From contig CADCXC010000038.1 of the NCBI GenBank assembly GCA_902806595.1, positions 2,914,001 to 2,978,000 on the forward strand: 64,000 bases of DNA. The letters are read 5' to 3'. Of the stretch, positions 1-11,058 are shown one piece after another (the stretch's first letter is position 1; the number at the start of each line of letters is the position of its first letter). Under the pieces are notes generated by a model. The model ran no database searches, was not told the DNA's origin, and saw only the letters and a program-made list of their open reading frames with translations. The translations under genes and the position numbers were made by a program. The DNA is from Pyrenopolyporus hunteri. Its lineage: Eukaryota > Ascomycota > Sordariomycetes > Xylariales > Hypoxylaceae.

Positions 1-1210
1 CCCTCTATTTCGATTGCAACCTTAAGAGGCTACCCAAGTATAGGTACATTATGGGTACTATAGGTAGTTGCACCCATTCACGATCGTATGTGTCTAGCAG
101 TCGCGAACGCCTTTGGTGTTCTAGAAACAGAGTCTAGGTACCTATCTTAGACAACCTTATTGCGGCACCTATAATTATATGACGCTACCCGAGAAGACTG
201 CAGAGTAGTACACACAGCTAAGTGCCTACTTGGGCATCTTCTAGGGGCGCCAAATAGCTGCGAAATCAAGGCCTCGACCAATCGGAGCTCACCTATCTGG
301 GCGTGCGTCCATTACACATTACTACCTCATAATACGTACTGTATACATACTCCAATAAATATCTCCTCGAACCCAATCAGACCTTTTACAATTCAAGGAT
401 GGTTACTCAAAACCTGTCTGGCACCTCAAAAGATATGCCAACTATGCCGTTGGAGACGGACTTCCGATATCATCAATCTCACTTCGAGCATGAGCATGAG
501 GGGAAAGTAAGCAACAAGGTAAAAGAGGCAAGTCCCAATAAGACACGTCTATATAGATCCTCGCCGGTCATTCTAATGAAGGCGTATGTTACGAAGAAAG
601 AATTGGAAAAGGAGGTTATTGGACAGTTTACTGGGCAACATTAGGCTACTTACGAATTAAGACTCGTTCAGTTGACAGTTTTTCTAGCATGGGCAGCTTT
701 GCTGTCTGTCTCAGGGTGTAGCTGCCTAGGTAGCTGTACTTAGTTACTCTTCCGACCTGCCTTATTCTTAAGCCATAGTCTCGTATATACCTACTTCAAG
801 ACATGAAGTAGGCATATCCCTTCTTCCCTAGGTATATTAGAGATATTAGAGAGGGTTCTTTTTAAAAACCATCGTTTGAAACCATCCGCGCGGCAGCGCT
901 AGCCTCGGTCCCTCCTCAAGGGCACCCCTGCAGACGGGTTCTGTTTGTACATGAAATTGGCTAAGGACGTACAAACAAGATGAAAGAAGCCTGTGGCACA
1001 TATAGTAGGAAGCTCTTCGCCCCTTAGCCACGATACTCCCCAATTATTTTACAATTATAAAGCACCCGACCAGTGGCTTCGAATCAGCTGTTAACATCTA
1101 TGATGTTAGTGATAATCGACAACGACGACGGCGAAGGCAAAGAAGTCGGCCAACACTCGACATACAGGTCGAGAGACGCTCCCTGAACTTGTACACCAAT
1201 ATCTCTAGTC
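1..1210. other. Intergenic region, no supported gene
   Basis: I see no convincing gene here. A short open frame at 399-644 (81 codons) has no recognisable domain. Short TAGGTA/TACCTA-type motifs occur near 130-145 and 820-835. The right end holds the presumed promoter and 5' leader of the small gene starting at 1211. Confidence 0.5.
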
Positions 1211-1654
1211 ATGGCCCGAAGAAAAGGGAAAAAGGCCGATGCCTCTACATCAGCTCCGAAGAGCTCTCGGAAACAAAAGAAAGAAACCCCCCAGGTTGCT
1301 GTCGATTGGGTCGAGTACTTCGGGCGAGGAGATCTCTCGGATTGGCAGCGCTTGATGGCCGATCTGGGCTTTGACGGGCACTTCCCAAGCAAGACCCAGT
1401 GTCGAAAGGTATAAGTCGTCCCTGGGTCCCACGATCTCGACCCCCCTAATGTTGACCTTCCCGTCTAGGCTCTCGACAGTGTTTGGGTGAACATAACAGA
1501 CTTCCTCGAAGATGTTAAGGCTGGCCGCAAGCCGTATTTTTTCTCGAGTGAGTCCGAGCTCAGCCGTTATACATTAGAAAACGGCAAGGTCTATCCCAGG
1601 AGATTAATCCAGAAGGGAAGCCCTCTGAGCAAACTTCTCGCCAACATTCTCTAA
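1211..1654 (+). CDS. Small hypothetical protein, two exons
   Basis: Predicted 127-residue protein from exons 1211-1408 and 1469-1654. The intron (1409-1468) has a GTATAA donor, a TAG acceptor and a possible CTAAT branch site, and joins in phase 0. The N-terminus is very basic and low-complexity (MARRKGKK, then Ser/Lys-rich to about residue 27). A compact part follows with aromatic residues (VDWVEYF, SDWQRLM, DFLEDV). This looks like a small folded domain behind a basic tail, possibly nuclear or nucleic-acid associated, but I do not recognise the family and assign no function. The reading frame stays open across the splice and ends in a clean TAA. It is convergent with UTP18, with about 150 bp between the two stop codons. 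Confidence 0.62.
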
Positions 1655-1801
1655 GAGAGCTGTTACCATAGCTACCTGGAAATTGATGGTGCGGGACGGG
1701 CTATGTACATGTCCCTGGAGGAATCCGAGGGAATAACGGCGCACTATGAAGAGGTTGCGAAATTTTATTTGTCTGGTGGAATGTGGTGTTCCTTAATCTG
1801 T

Positions 1802-3607
1802 CTAGCTTCGGATTTCCCATAATCTAGTCTTCCCTGAGTCGTTGCCCACGGCCAACAGGTCACTCTTTCTTCCGAATGCCACGACCGAGATTCTACCAAG
1901 AGGTGTCTGTTCCGTCGGCCAGTTTCTATAGACGGTGCAACTTGGTAGGTGGGCTAGCCGCAACGCGTCTTTCTTGTGCCTACTGGCAAAGGCCAATATT
2001 TGGCCGTCGGGACTGAACGTCAGCACCGTGATTGGCGTCGTGAGTTGCATGAACCGCCGAGTGGGTTCGGGGCGTTCCTTGACTCTCAGCTCGTCGTCCG
2101 AGGAAGGTAATATTAGGGCTTCCCGATCATATATGTTCGCTACACCGCTATTCGAGCCGATTGCTATCCAACGGTCTCCGCCGAGAAGGACGGGGCCATT
2201 CCGGCCGCCTAGTGCCATCACGGTTCCGCCGTTAGAGCCTTCATCATTCCAGATCGCCAGGAAACGCCTTGAAGCCATACTCCATTCACCAACTTGCCCT
2301 CCCCTCCCTAGAATCGTGAGACCATGGCCATTACTCCACCAAGAGAAGTCGGCAATGCCGCCTCTACTATCAAGCCTGGCAGCTGCAATCCATTGCATTG
2401 TGTTGGCGTTTAAGATATTAATGACACCACCACCTTTTCTCGTAGAAGCGATCAACCCCAGATACTGCCCGCAGGGGCTGAGCTTGAAACGCTCCCACGT
2501 TCTCTGTTCCAACTGGTGACCCTGTACTTTGTTGGTCTTTTGTATGGTGCCGGTAGGTAAATCCCATGAGTGAATATATCGTCGCCGTCCGGCAAAGAAG
2601 ATCTTGTCGCCGGTAGGGTACAAAAATTCGGCTCTCCGGATGGGCACTTGTTTGACTTGCACCGACGTCAAAAGAGGGTTTGGCGTCGGGTGAGCACTGG
2701 GGGCGATGTGGTGTAGATGCATAACGGAGGATGTGCTGGAGGATAGTAGAACAGGGTATTCCGGGTGGAAAGCAAGAGACGTAACCTCGTCCTTATGCGT
2801 ATCAGGTATATCCCGGGATCTTTGAATGTCAATGACCTCTGGACGAAGCTGCTTTGCCTTTTGGGTCCCGTAATTTTGCAATGCGCGAGCATCCCGGAGG
2901 AACTTATCCAGCGGTAACGCGGACGGCTCGGTGTCCCCTTCATCATTCGCTTCGTCGTCTGATATGCTCGAGTCGCTTGCCGCGGCAGAAGACCGCCGCC
3001 GACGCTTCGCAGGGCGTTCCTCGGCCTCTCGTGCCCACCCAGGAAGGGGATTCAGCCTTAGATATTGCTGTCGTAGTCTTCTAGTATATTCAGTGCCAGT
3101 AACAACGTCATCCGCCTCGCTAATCCGTAGCTTTCGGAGCTGGGTCGCATCGGCCAGCGAAATAGTTAGCCGCTCGTCGTCGCTATCTTCCCAGGCGGGC
3201 AGGTCTTTTTCAGGTATATCTTGCTTTGCGATGGATGATATCACAGCCGCTTTATCACCGCTAGGAGCAGCGCCTCCTATGTCGAAGGTAAAGAGGTCTG
3301 CGTCATCCACATCCTCCAGACCGGTCTCGAGTCCATTTTCTTCTCTGTCACCGGGGTCGCCAAAGTGACCGTCTGCATCGTCGACTTTCGAATCGTCCCG
3401 GAAAAGGTTTTCGCGGAAATTGGCCGTGTCTCCGAGCACAAACCGTTCAAGCTCCTCCTCATCCGAGTCCTTTTCGATCACCTGTGCTTGTCGAGTCTGC
3501 ACCGCGGTTTCTTCGTCGCTCGAAGACTCGGATCGTTCTTGGCCAGAGGAGGATATGTTATCCTCATCCTTCATTGTATCTATGGGGCGGCGCGAAGACA
3601 TCGTCAT
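1802..3607 (-). CDS. UTP18: U3 snoRNP WD40 protein Utp18
   Basis: Single-exon 601-residue protein. The N-terminal 120 residues are acidic and Ser-rich and contain the stretch SDEEELERFVLGD, which I associate with Utp18. A basic patch (AKRRRR, about residue 200) and the segment LDKFLRDARALQNYG precede a WD40 propeller from about residue 260 to the end (for example HKDEVTSLAFHPEYPVLLSS and the terminal TRLWEIRS). Utp18 is a subunit of the UTP-B module of the small-subunit processome, which binds U3 snoRNA and pre-rRNA in the nucleolus for 18S maturation. Length fits the family (about 550-600). Met at 3607 is the first in frame; Met3 and Met12 are alternatives that change only the tail. It is transcribed toward the small gene at 1211-1654. 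Confidence 0.88.
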   Translation of the reverse strand: MTMSSRRPIDTMKDEDNISSSGQERSESSSDEETAVQTRQAQVIEKDSDEEELERFVLGDTANFRENLFRDDSKVDDADGHFGDPGDREENGLETGLEDVDDADLFTFDIGGAAPSGDKAAVISSIAKQDIPEKDLPAWEDSDDERLTISLADATQLRKLRISEADDVVTGTEYTRRLRQQYLRLNPLPGWAREAEERPAKRRRRSSAAASDSSISDDEANDEGDTEPSALPLDKFLRDARALQNYGTQKAKQLRPEVIDIQRSRDIPDTHKDEVTSLAFHPEYPVLLSSSTSSVMHLHHIAPSAHPTPNPLLTSVQVKQVPIRRAEFLYPTGDKIFFAGRRRYIHSWDLPTGTIQKTNKVQGHQLEQRTWERFKLSPCGQYLGLIASTRKGGGVINILNANTMQWIAAARLDSRGGIADFSWWSNGHGLTILGRGGQVGEWSMASRRFLAIWNDEGSNGGTVMALGGRNGPVLLGGDRWIAIGSNSGVANIYDREALILPSSDDELRVKERPEPTRRFMQLTTPITVLTFSPDGQILAFASRHKKDALRLAHLPSCTVYRNWPTEQTPLGRISVVAFGRKSDLLAVGNDSGKTRLWEIRS

Positions 3608-4040
3608 TCAATTCACCGATCAAATCCGTTTATTGAGGTTGGTTTTGCGACAGAATTTCCGTTGAAGCAAAAGAATTCAACTTTTTTTTTTTTGGCCCCA
3701 CAGTGGTCTTGCAGATGCCCCACTATGTACCTACCAGGTAGGTACGCGTCTAGGGAGGACGCAGGCGAACCCGAACCTCCCTTGGCATGAGACTAGGTAC
3801 GTGGGTAGGTACCATAGTACCTAGTGTAGCGCCTGGTACGTGCTGTCGAAGCTCCTTTATACACCCTATTAATACGGAGCATTTCCCCTACTACACCTAA
3901 CCCACGAAATCGTATACACAAAGAGGACCTTGTTATATTCGGTCCTTCTCCTTCATCATATTATAGGTATACTTCGAATAGTATCTCTAATCTACATTAG
4001 GTAACTACCTTCGTACATGATGCCGTTTGAGTTTTCGGGA
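3608..4040. other. Intergenic: UTP18 promoter and 3' flank of the pseudouridine gene
   Basis: About 430 bp between two minus-strand genes. It holds a T-run at 3682-3692 close to the UTP18 start and TAGGTA/TACCTA motifs at about 3727-3745 and 3792-3840. No coding sequence seen. Confidence 0.5.
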
Positions 4041-6738
4041 TTAGGAGACAGCAGCAATTAGTTCGCCTCTTAATGTTCCCAGATCCTCACTTACAGACTG
4101 GGAACTGCGAAGCGTCAAAATTGCGCCTTTTTGAGCCACGTCAATGAGGTTTTCAATCTTCCCTCCCTGTGCTAGACCTGCAACCAGCACACCGAGGAAC
4201 GTGTCGCCTACCCCGTTCACTGATACGACTTCCTCTACGTGTGCTACGGCCGGGAAAAGTCTCATGTAGACGCCCCCCACGCTTGGATGGTCATTACGAC
4301 ATCTCGAGAGGATGAATTTCTCATAGGCTGGGTCAAAGAGGCGGGGATCATCCTTTTCCAGAATCATCGTCAACAAGGCGCCATGGCTCCCCAATTTTGT
4401 GACGATAGTCGGTATATACGGGAGAAGTTGGATCACTTGCTGCGGAATTCCCGCGTCTGTCATGCTGGCAGATGTAAGTTTGACAAAGTTATTCCTGGCT
4501 CCTTTCATACCGAAAGCGTCGATAATCTCCCACCATCGCGGGTTATCGAAATATTCGTTTTGCTGCGCAGCTGCGTGCATAGCCGCCAGTTCATATTGAT
4601 TCGGCGATGCCAAATCGACGCTCGGTCCCGGAAATACGCCTAAATCTTCAAGGTCTTTCTTGTTAGGAAATAAACGGGTGGACTTTTCCGTGGAAACTGG
4701 CTCGAAGGCCACACGAGCATTGTTCTGCTTGCCAGCTTGTATCCAAGCTCGAACACCACGCTCAGCCCAGTTTCCGTCTACCACAAGCCACTTGGGCTTC
4801 GACTCCTTTATCTTAGACTTCCAGGATTCCGAAAATGGGTGGGCGGAGAAAATGTCCATGTCTGCCATACCAAGGACCAAATTCTTCTTGGCATCGTTGA
4901 CAGCAACATACTGCGCGGTTCGGCTGGTTGGGTAATGCTCGCGACTTAGTTGATTGATATATGACGTATCCATGCCCTTTGCCTTCATGGATGACAAAAC
5001 AGTCGAGCCAGCCCTAGGATGATCAGTAGAAGTTCGCTCTCGACTAGTTTTCCACTTACAAGTCATCACCAATCATACTACATAGCCGAACTCCAAGACC
5101 CTGCGTAATTTTCTGAGCTGCAAGTGCCACGTTATGACCGACGCCGCCGATAGATTGGCCCGTATGCGCTAGGTTAGACGTGTGTAAATGAGGGGCGGGG
5201 TGTTCTGACGATCCTCCGCCAACGTAGTCACAGCTTAGGTCTACAGCCACGGAGCCGGCAACCAAAATGTCAACCTGAGAAGCAATCTACAATCGTCAGA
5301 CAAATTCAAGAGCCTCAGAGCAGCTTAGTCTAGCCAAATTATCTAAGTTCCGGGCTTCATGCACAGTGCTACGATATGGCAAAAGAAGGAGAGTAGGCAA
5401 TGCGGGCTATTCTCACCTCGGTTCTTGCTGTCTCGCTAATCGGAACATCCTTATTCTTGGGCGGCTGGGATTCTCGTTGCTGCTTCACCCTATCCCACAC
5501 ATGTTAGACTTGGATGCCGAGCTAGAAGGAGCGTAAAGCTCACGATTTATTAGACGGCGCAGATTCGTCAGCGATAAGTTGCGAAAGCGCAACAGCTATC
5601 TTAGTAGCTCGTTCTACGTTCGCCCGCACCAGGACCTCATTCGCCACCAAAGATCTGCCGTCGGTAAGTTCCCTGATCCTTTTTAGGATATAAGGCGTAT
5701 TCTCGCTGCCCATAATACCCTTGTTGTTTGATTCATTGAGTGCCTCCTGAATGACCGCTTTCATCTCAGTCCGAGGGATGGAAAATTCCTCAGATATTGG
5801 ATTAGCAAACAGCAACCCAGATTCGATGCCTAGTCTTTCTTGCGCCAGGATCATGGCAGCCGCCTGTTCCTCAGTCTGAACCACGGAGGGGCTCTTGACA
5901 TAACTTTCCCGCGCCCAGAAAGCTGGGAAGTCTACGTCGCCAGCCCGACCGTCTGCGAAGGTTGATACCAGCACACCCTGAGTTTCTAGATATTCTAAGG
6001 TCTTGTGAATATCCAGGAACCCCTTACACCCGCTGCTGATTACTGCTATCCTCGTTCTCCCTAACTCGGTGAGATCAGCGGAGATATCAAACGACTTATG
6101 TCCGCCACGATGCACGCCGCCGAGGCCGCCGGTCCCAAAGACTCTAATTCCGGCAAGTCTTGCAAGAATCATGGTGCCAGAAATGGTTGTACCGCCGTGA
6201 AGCTTATCGCCCGTCATGCCCTATACACAAACGTATTCAAAATTGAGCACAAGTTACGACTACTGAAGATCATCAGGGTTTAGAAACATACCATGCCAAC
6301 CAAGTAAGCAATATCCCGTCGCGATACCTTCTTTGGCGAACCCTGAACTATACGGGCTACCTCCTCGGGTAGAAGACCGACCGTAGGGACACCCTCTAGA
6401 ATGCCCACTACCGCAGGTACACCACCGTTGCGTCGGACGATACCCTCGAGGTCCAAATCCTTATCCATCGCCCCATGGGTGTAAATGGTCGATTCCAAGG
6501 CGACCACGGGCTTGTTTGTAGCCAATGCATCAGTCACTTCCTCGGATACCCTAAGGATGCTTTTCAGAGCACCAAGGCTAGCTGGGCTTAATAATTTCTT
6601 CGAGCTCGAAAATGGTTTTTGATGAACGTGAGTAACCGGAAATTGTTGGTTGATTCGGTTGCAAGAGCCCCTGGCCAAAAGCCACGGTTGACGTAGCAGC
6701 CTCATCGTTGCCGAAGGTTGGTTCATAGTTAAGAGCAC
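4041..6738 (-). CDS. Bifunctional pseudouridine-5'-phosphate glycosidase / PfkB sugar kinase
   Basis: Five exons on the minus strand: 6738-6292, 6220-5544, 5489-5417, 5286-5060 and 5013-4041, giving 798 residues. All four junctions are GT-AG and keep phase. Residues about 55-375 match the PsuG/IndA (indigoidine synthase A-like) glycosidase: VALESTIYTHG (Glu82), GGTTISGTMILA, FGTGGLGGVHRG and SSGCKGFLDI, whose Lys215 corresponds to the Schiff-base lysine of PsuG. A charged linker encoded by the small third exon leads to a PfkB kinase (about 402-798) with an N-terminal ILVAGS strand and the NGVGDTF motif (catalytic Asp745). Known chemistry: the kinase phosphorylates pseudouridine, and the glycosidase splits the product to uracil and ribose 5-phosphate. 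The basic, acid-free N-terminus (about 1-50) could be a mitochondrial presequence. Starts at 6738, 6726 or 6705 are all possible. Confidence 0.9.
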
Positions 6739-7709
6739 AGGGGGAGTAGTAGGGACGCCTTGGAGATTCTCATACGCATGAGAACTAGATACACCGTTCG
6801 TATGACATCGATCTAAAAGAATTGAGAAATAAAGGAATCCGGCCGGTTGAATTGTAGGTACTCCACCTCGTGTAAAGCGAATAGATAAATGTAGTCGCCG
6901 TGTTTTATAATTATCGGGGTTGGATTGTGATGCGCCCTTCGGCGATGGTGAGTGAGCTGGATCTGACTTGCATTACGAAAAGGGTAAGAAGAAAAAACCG
7001 ATACACGCTTTTACGAATACGATCATTGAATTGCATATATCCTATATATAAGTATATCTGGTTACAGCATAGCGTAGTCCTTGCCATCACATTTCATTTT
7101 ATTTCATCACATCTCAATCTGAAACTCGGGGCGTGTCCATCTAAAGCTTCATCGTCGCCTTTAAAACTCCTTCGTCTCCTCTGCTAGCAAAGCCAAGAAA
7201 TTCATCTTTTTTTGTGAATTCCTGCCCGGAATCTATTTAGATACCTATACTCTCTAGATCACTCCGGCTAAAGGGACAGTCTACATTAATAGACGAAACT
7301 TGATTCATGGTTTAAATCAGTTATATCGAGGAGGTCCGGCACTCTTATGATGCCCCGTCCAAACAAGTCTTTTGATACCATCCATGCTCGTATCCCAATA
7401 GGGCCCTAGGATAACCGTCCCGGCGGGATCTCTCAAACCTACCCGTCTCCCTCGACAGGGGCACCCAAGATGGCCGGGCTTATATTCGGTTTTGGGATGC
7501 CGATTTCCCATTTTCTAGACGTCTCTTCGTCTTCTATCTTCCCTATAGTAACCCGGTTATAACGTCTTAGCTACGTGCCTATATGTGTAAATAGATCACA
7601 ACCCCCACCTCACGGTTCTATTCCACCCAACATATTTACCTACGTTTCATTCTCCATCCTATACAATATGTAAATATAAGCGTCTCCATGTAAAATCTAA
7701 TCTGCTCAA
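6739..7709. other. Intergenic between divergent genes
   Basis: About 970 bp separating the divergent pseudouridine gene (-) and the secreted-protein gene (+). It is AT-rich around 7020-7060 (TATATA runs). Short open frames at 6900-7187 (+) and 7317-7511 (-) show no domain and are probably chance. It likely holds both promoters. Confidence 0.5.
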
Positions 7710-8646
7710 ATGAGGATCTTACAATCTACTATCGCCTTCCTCCCAATACTTGTCTCCAGAGTTGTATCCCTTGATTTTACCATCGCCGGCGGCCAAATTT
7801 TCACTCCTGGTTTCGCCGTCCTCGATGCGCCTCAGCCAGGTACTCCTCTAGGTGGAGGTACGTCCGCCTTCCGCACCCAGAAACTATCCACCCAAGGTCG
7901 AGACCTAATACTTCATGTATAGACACCATCGAGGTAGCTCTCGATGTAACCGCCAATGGCAAATTACAGCTTCCTCCTTACGGGGACGATAGTCCCAGTC
8001 GGATCAACAACATCACCATCTTCCTGTACAGCTATGACACGGGGAAGAATTTCACGATAACGAATGGGACGGCTTCGATAAATGATATAAGTCTAGGCGA
8101 TATCATGCAGTCCGAGCCGGGAAGCACCGTCAAGCATGTCAAGTGGCACTGGCCGGACTGTCTGATCGGCGATGGGAAGCCAGAGAGCGCGGACAGCGAC
8201 CGTGGAGCGTACAACGTCAGTATATAGAATTAACAAGGCCTCAGCTACTCAAGTCAAGATACTAAATCTTTATCCAGATATCAATCCGCCAAAACTTTCG
8301 CCTCAATGGAGAAGACCATTACACGATATTCGACGTCCCGATCTCGGTGACGAACAGGATAGAATTCACGGGCGACAATCCGCCTTGCGACTTGGTCAAT
8401 AACCCTCTTCTCACGCCAGAAGAGACCGATGCCGAGTCCGCTAATAGCGTCGGCATTCTATTCGCACCGGGAGACTCCACCGTTATCCAACAGTCTGGCT
8501 CTGCGGATAATAAGGACGGCATTGGACCCGGCAAACCGGAAGCTGGCCCGGGAGAAGGTCTCGGGAACGGTGCTAGTGCGCTCGGATGGTCGTTGTCGGT
8601 TTACTGGATTTCCCTACTTTTCATTGTTCATTTTAGAGTCTTGTAA
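7710..8646 (+). CDS. Secreted protein, probable GPI anchor
   Basis: Three exons, 7710-7857, 7923-8215 and 8278-8646, give 269 residues. A signal peptide is visible (residues 1-20, ending VVSLDF). The mature part includes FTIAGGQIFTPGFAVLDAPQ and several N-glycosylation sequons (NIT, NFT, NGT, NIS). A low-complexity Gly/Pro/Glu-rich stretch follows. The C-terminus is a hydrophobic tail (WSLSVYWISLLFIVHF) after small residues (GNGAS), which fits a GPI signal. Intron 1 has a GTACGT donor. Intron 2 uses a GTCAGT donor, because the stronger-looking GTATAT four bases later would shift frame. I recognise the pattern of a conserved fungal cell-surface protein but not a named family or activity. It is expected at the plasma membrane or cell wall. 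Confidence 0.75.
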
Positions 8647-9149
8647 CATCGTATATATGCTCTTGTTCATGATGGTCTTACGGAATACTATTTGGTAGGA
8701 TTTGCGATCTTATTCATGCAAGCGAAGGGGCTGTTTCATAGAACCTAGTGAAGTTATACAGTCATTATCGCTGTAAGCTGCTACCGGTGCCTCGTTTCGA
8801 CGGGGTAAAGTCGGGGGCGTGTTAGAATAGGCCACTCGAATTCTCGCGCGCGTTTAATCAAGGCCATGGTTTAGAAAACCGGATAACGCCTATATTAGTC
8901 TTAAAGGCTTATTCTAGTAAGACGCCTAACGCCTGTTTTCTCCCTATTCACTTTCCATGGTATAATGTACATGCATCGAATGCTTCGCGAGTGCGATAGG
9001 TTTGCAAACGGAACGTCCTCGGTAGATCCGGTGACGCCATTGGTCTGATCGCTCCGCCGTGATCTGAGGATGCAATGGTATTCCCGCCGAGCGCCGGTAG
9101 ACTATGTCCGTATAATAAGCTTAGTCTAAGCGCGAGTGAAGCGAATCTC
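8647..9149. other. Convergent intergenic spacer
   Basis: About 500 bp between the stop codons of two convergent genes. It should contain both 3' UTRs. No coding sequence or repeat seen. Confidence 0.5.
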
Positions 9150-10263
9150 TTATAACTTAGCCTTCTCCTTTTTACCACCCTTGACGTGCTTGGAAAACTC
9201 GCCATTGAGCAGGAAGTCCGGGTACTTCATGCCGGACTCGAGGCCGACGGGCATGCCGCCGTTCCGCCAGTCGGCGCCGTCGACGACGAGCACGTGCCCG
9301 TTCACGTAGTTGCCGGCGTCGCTGAAAAGATAGACCGTCGAGTCCGCGATGTCGCGAACCGTACCCCATCGGCCCAGCGGGATGCCGGCGGCGGAGGTCT
9401 TTAGGTCGGCCTTGCTGCTCGAGAGCCTCGCCATGCCCTCCGTCCCTTCGATGCCGCCGGGGGCGATGACGTTGGATGTTACGCCGTACGGCCCGTACTC
9501 TAGGGATACGGATGCCATTAGGGAGTCGACTGCGGCTTTCGCGGCCATCACGTGCGCTTGCATGGGCATGCCGGCGTAATGGAAGGTAGCCGATACGAAG
9601 ATGATTCTTCCACCGGTGAGCCCGTTCTTGTTCGATTTGTTGCGGGCGGCTGATTCGACGAGGTAGGGTATGGTGGCCTTGACGGTGTTATACGTTCCGA
9701 GAACATCGATGTCTATGACGCTCTTGAAACCATTCGGGGAAAGATTTGAAATAGGGGAGACAAAGTTGCCGGCAGCGCCAGCTCTAGAAAGGAGGTATCA
9801 GCCGAGGTGATCGCTGTTAGTTTAACCAAGGGTCCTTACATGACAAAGTCAATTGCGCCTAGCTCTTGGACACATCTTTCGGCCGCCTTGACCAGGTTCT
9901 CGGGCTACTACATCGTCAGTATTTGGTTAAGACCATTTAAAGCTCATGATAATACGTACGTTGCGCACGTCACATCCGCCAATGCCAATGACCTTGGCGC
10001 CTTTTCGCGCCGTCGCAATGTCTTTGGCAACAGCTTCCGTCTTTTGCGGATTACGGCCGATGATGCACGCGTTAGCTCCGAGATGGACCAGAGCTCTCGT
10101 CTGCGCGCTGCAGATCGTGCCGGCGCCACCGGTCACAAAGACAACACGGCCGTCTATAGGATACGTATTAGCGATATAGCTGACATATATTAATTATGAG
10201 CTACTAACCGAATATTCCTTCTTTCCAGACGTTGCTCACGTACTCGGACGGTGGGACCGGCAT
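9150..10263 (-). CDS. SPS19: Peroxisomal 2,4-dienoyl-CoA reductase (SDR family)
   Basis: Four exons, 10263-10209, 10153-9960, 9904-9840 and 9783-9150, give 315 residues with all phases kept. It is a short-chain dehydrogenase: the nucleotide-binding motif VTGGAGTICS starts near residue 24, then IIGRNPQK, an IAGAAGNF segment (NAGxxGNF in most SDRs) and AAKAAVDSL carrying the conserved lysine. The segment VIAPGGIEGTEGMARL and the overall arrangement match the decarbonylating-free DECR subfamily of yeast Sps19. The last three residues are AKL after a Lys-rich stretch, a peroxisomal targeting signal type 1. Known role: NADPH-dependent reduction of 2,4-dienoyl-CoA during peroxisomal beta-oxidation of unsaturated fatty acids. 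The acceptor of intron 2 is read as the second of two adjacent TAGs; using the first would put an in-frame stop at the junction. Confidence 0.9.
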
Positions 10264-11058
10264 GGTGACGGATGTGGCGTAGAAACAGGGGAGCTTAAAA
10301 TGAAGCGAACTAACTTATGTTACGCCCTATTAAAGTATGAGGCGTACAATGATCGAAGAAAATAAATAGATAAAAAGCTCGATCAGCAATTGAAATATAC
10401 ATCTCTACGACAGGTGTTGGATCCGTGAAGCCCGGGGTTTGCCATAGCAACAGGGGACAAAGAGCCTCGGCTTGGGATCTTAAAGGACCCACGCGGAAAC
10501 CGAGCGAATCAAGCACCCAGGAAGATACGTATTGACAGTCTATATGCATATATCGATATAACGGTATCGACGATAGGGAACCAGCACATTTCCACTTTCG
10601 GTACAGTGGGAAGCCGCAAGCCGTTAGCGCTGGAGGAGCTCGGACCAATTACGTACCCCGGATATGCTATTTGCAAAACGCTCCGGCCCCCCCGTTATCT
10701 AAGCTTGATTCTCCGCCCCTCCTTCTAGCCCCAAGTCCAAGTCAAACATCTCATGCCAATGACAACACTCGAATTCTTCGTTGTTATTAGCCCGTATTAG
10801 CAGCACGACCGTACCCCTTTTGAGGCCTTTAAGCCCAACCAGAGCTGTCACGTAATTAGTGTGTACCTTACGTTGTACGTACAAACCTAACTAGGGAGAA
10901 TAATAACGCGCAACCGGCGTCAGCACACCATCTCCTTCGACCGAGAAACCACTTCGTACTTTTTCCCTTTTATTACTACATTCGGTTTGGATATTGGCAT
11001 CCTCTATCCCCCATCATCCATCAGCCTTTCTGGTCTTCTACATCCGAAATTAGAGGCC
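10264..11058. other. Intergenic between divergent genes
   Basis: About 800 bp between the divergent dienoyl-CoA reductase (-) and Atg33-like (+) genes. Short open frames at 10310-10648 and 10699-10884 (-) have no recognisable content. It likely carries two promoters. Confidence 0.45.

Noticed and set aside
399..644. Open frame of 81 codons on the plus strand
   Set aside because: No domain, signal or conserved-looking segment; such lengths occur by chance in this composition.
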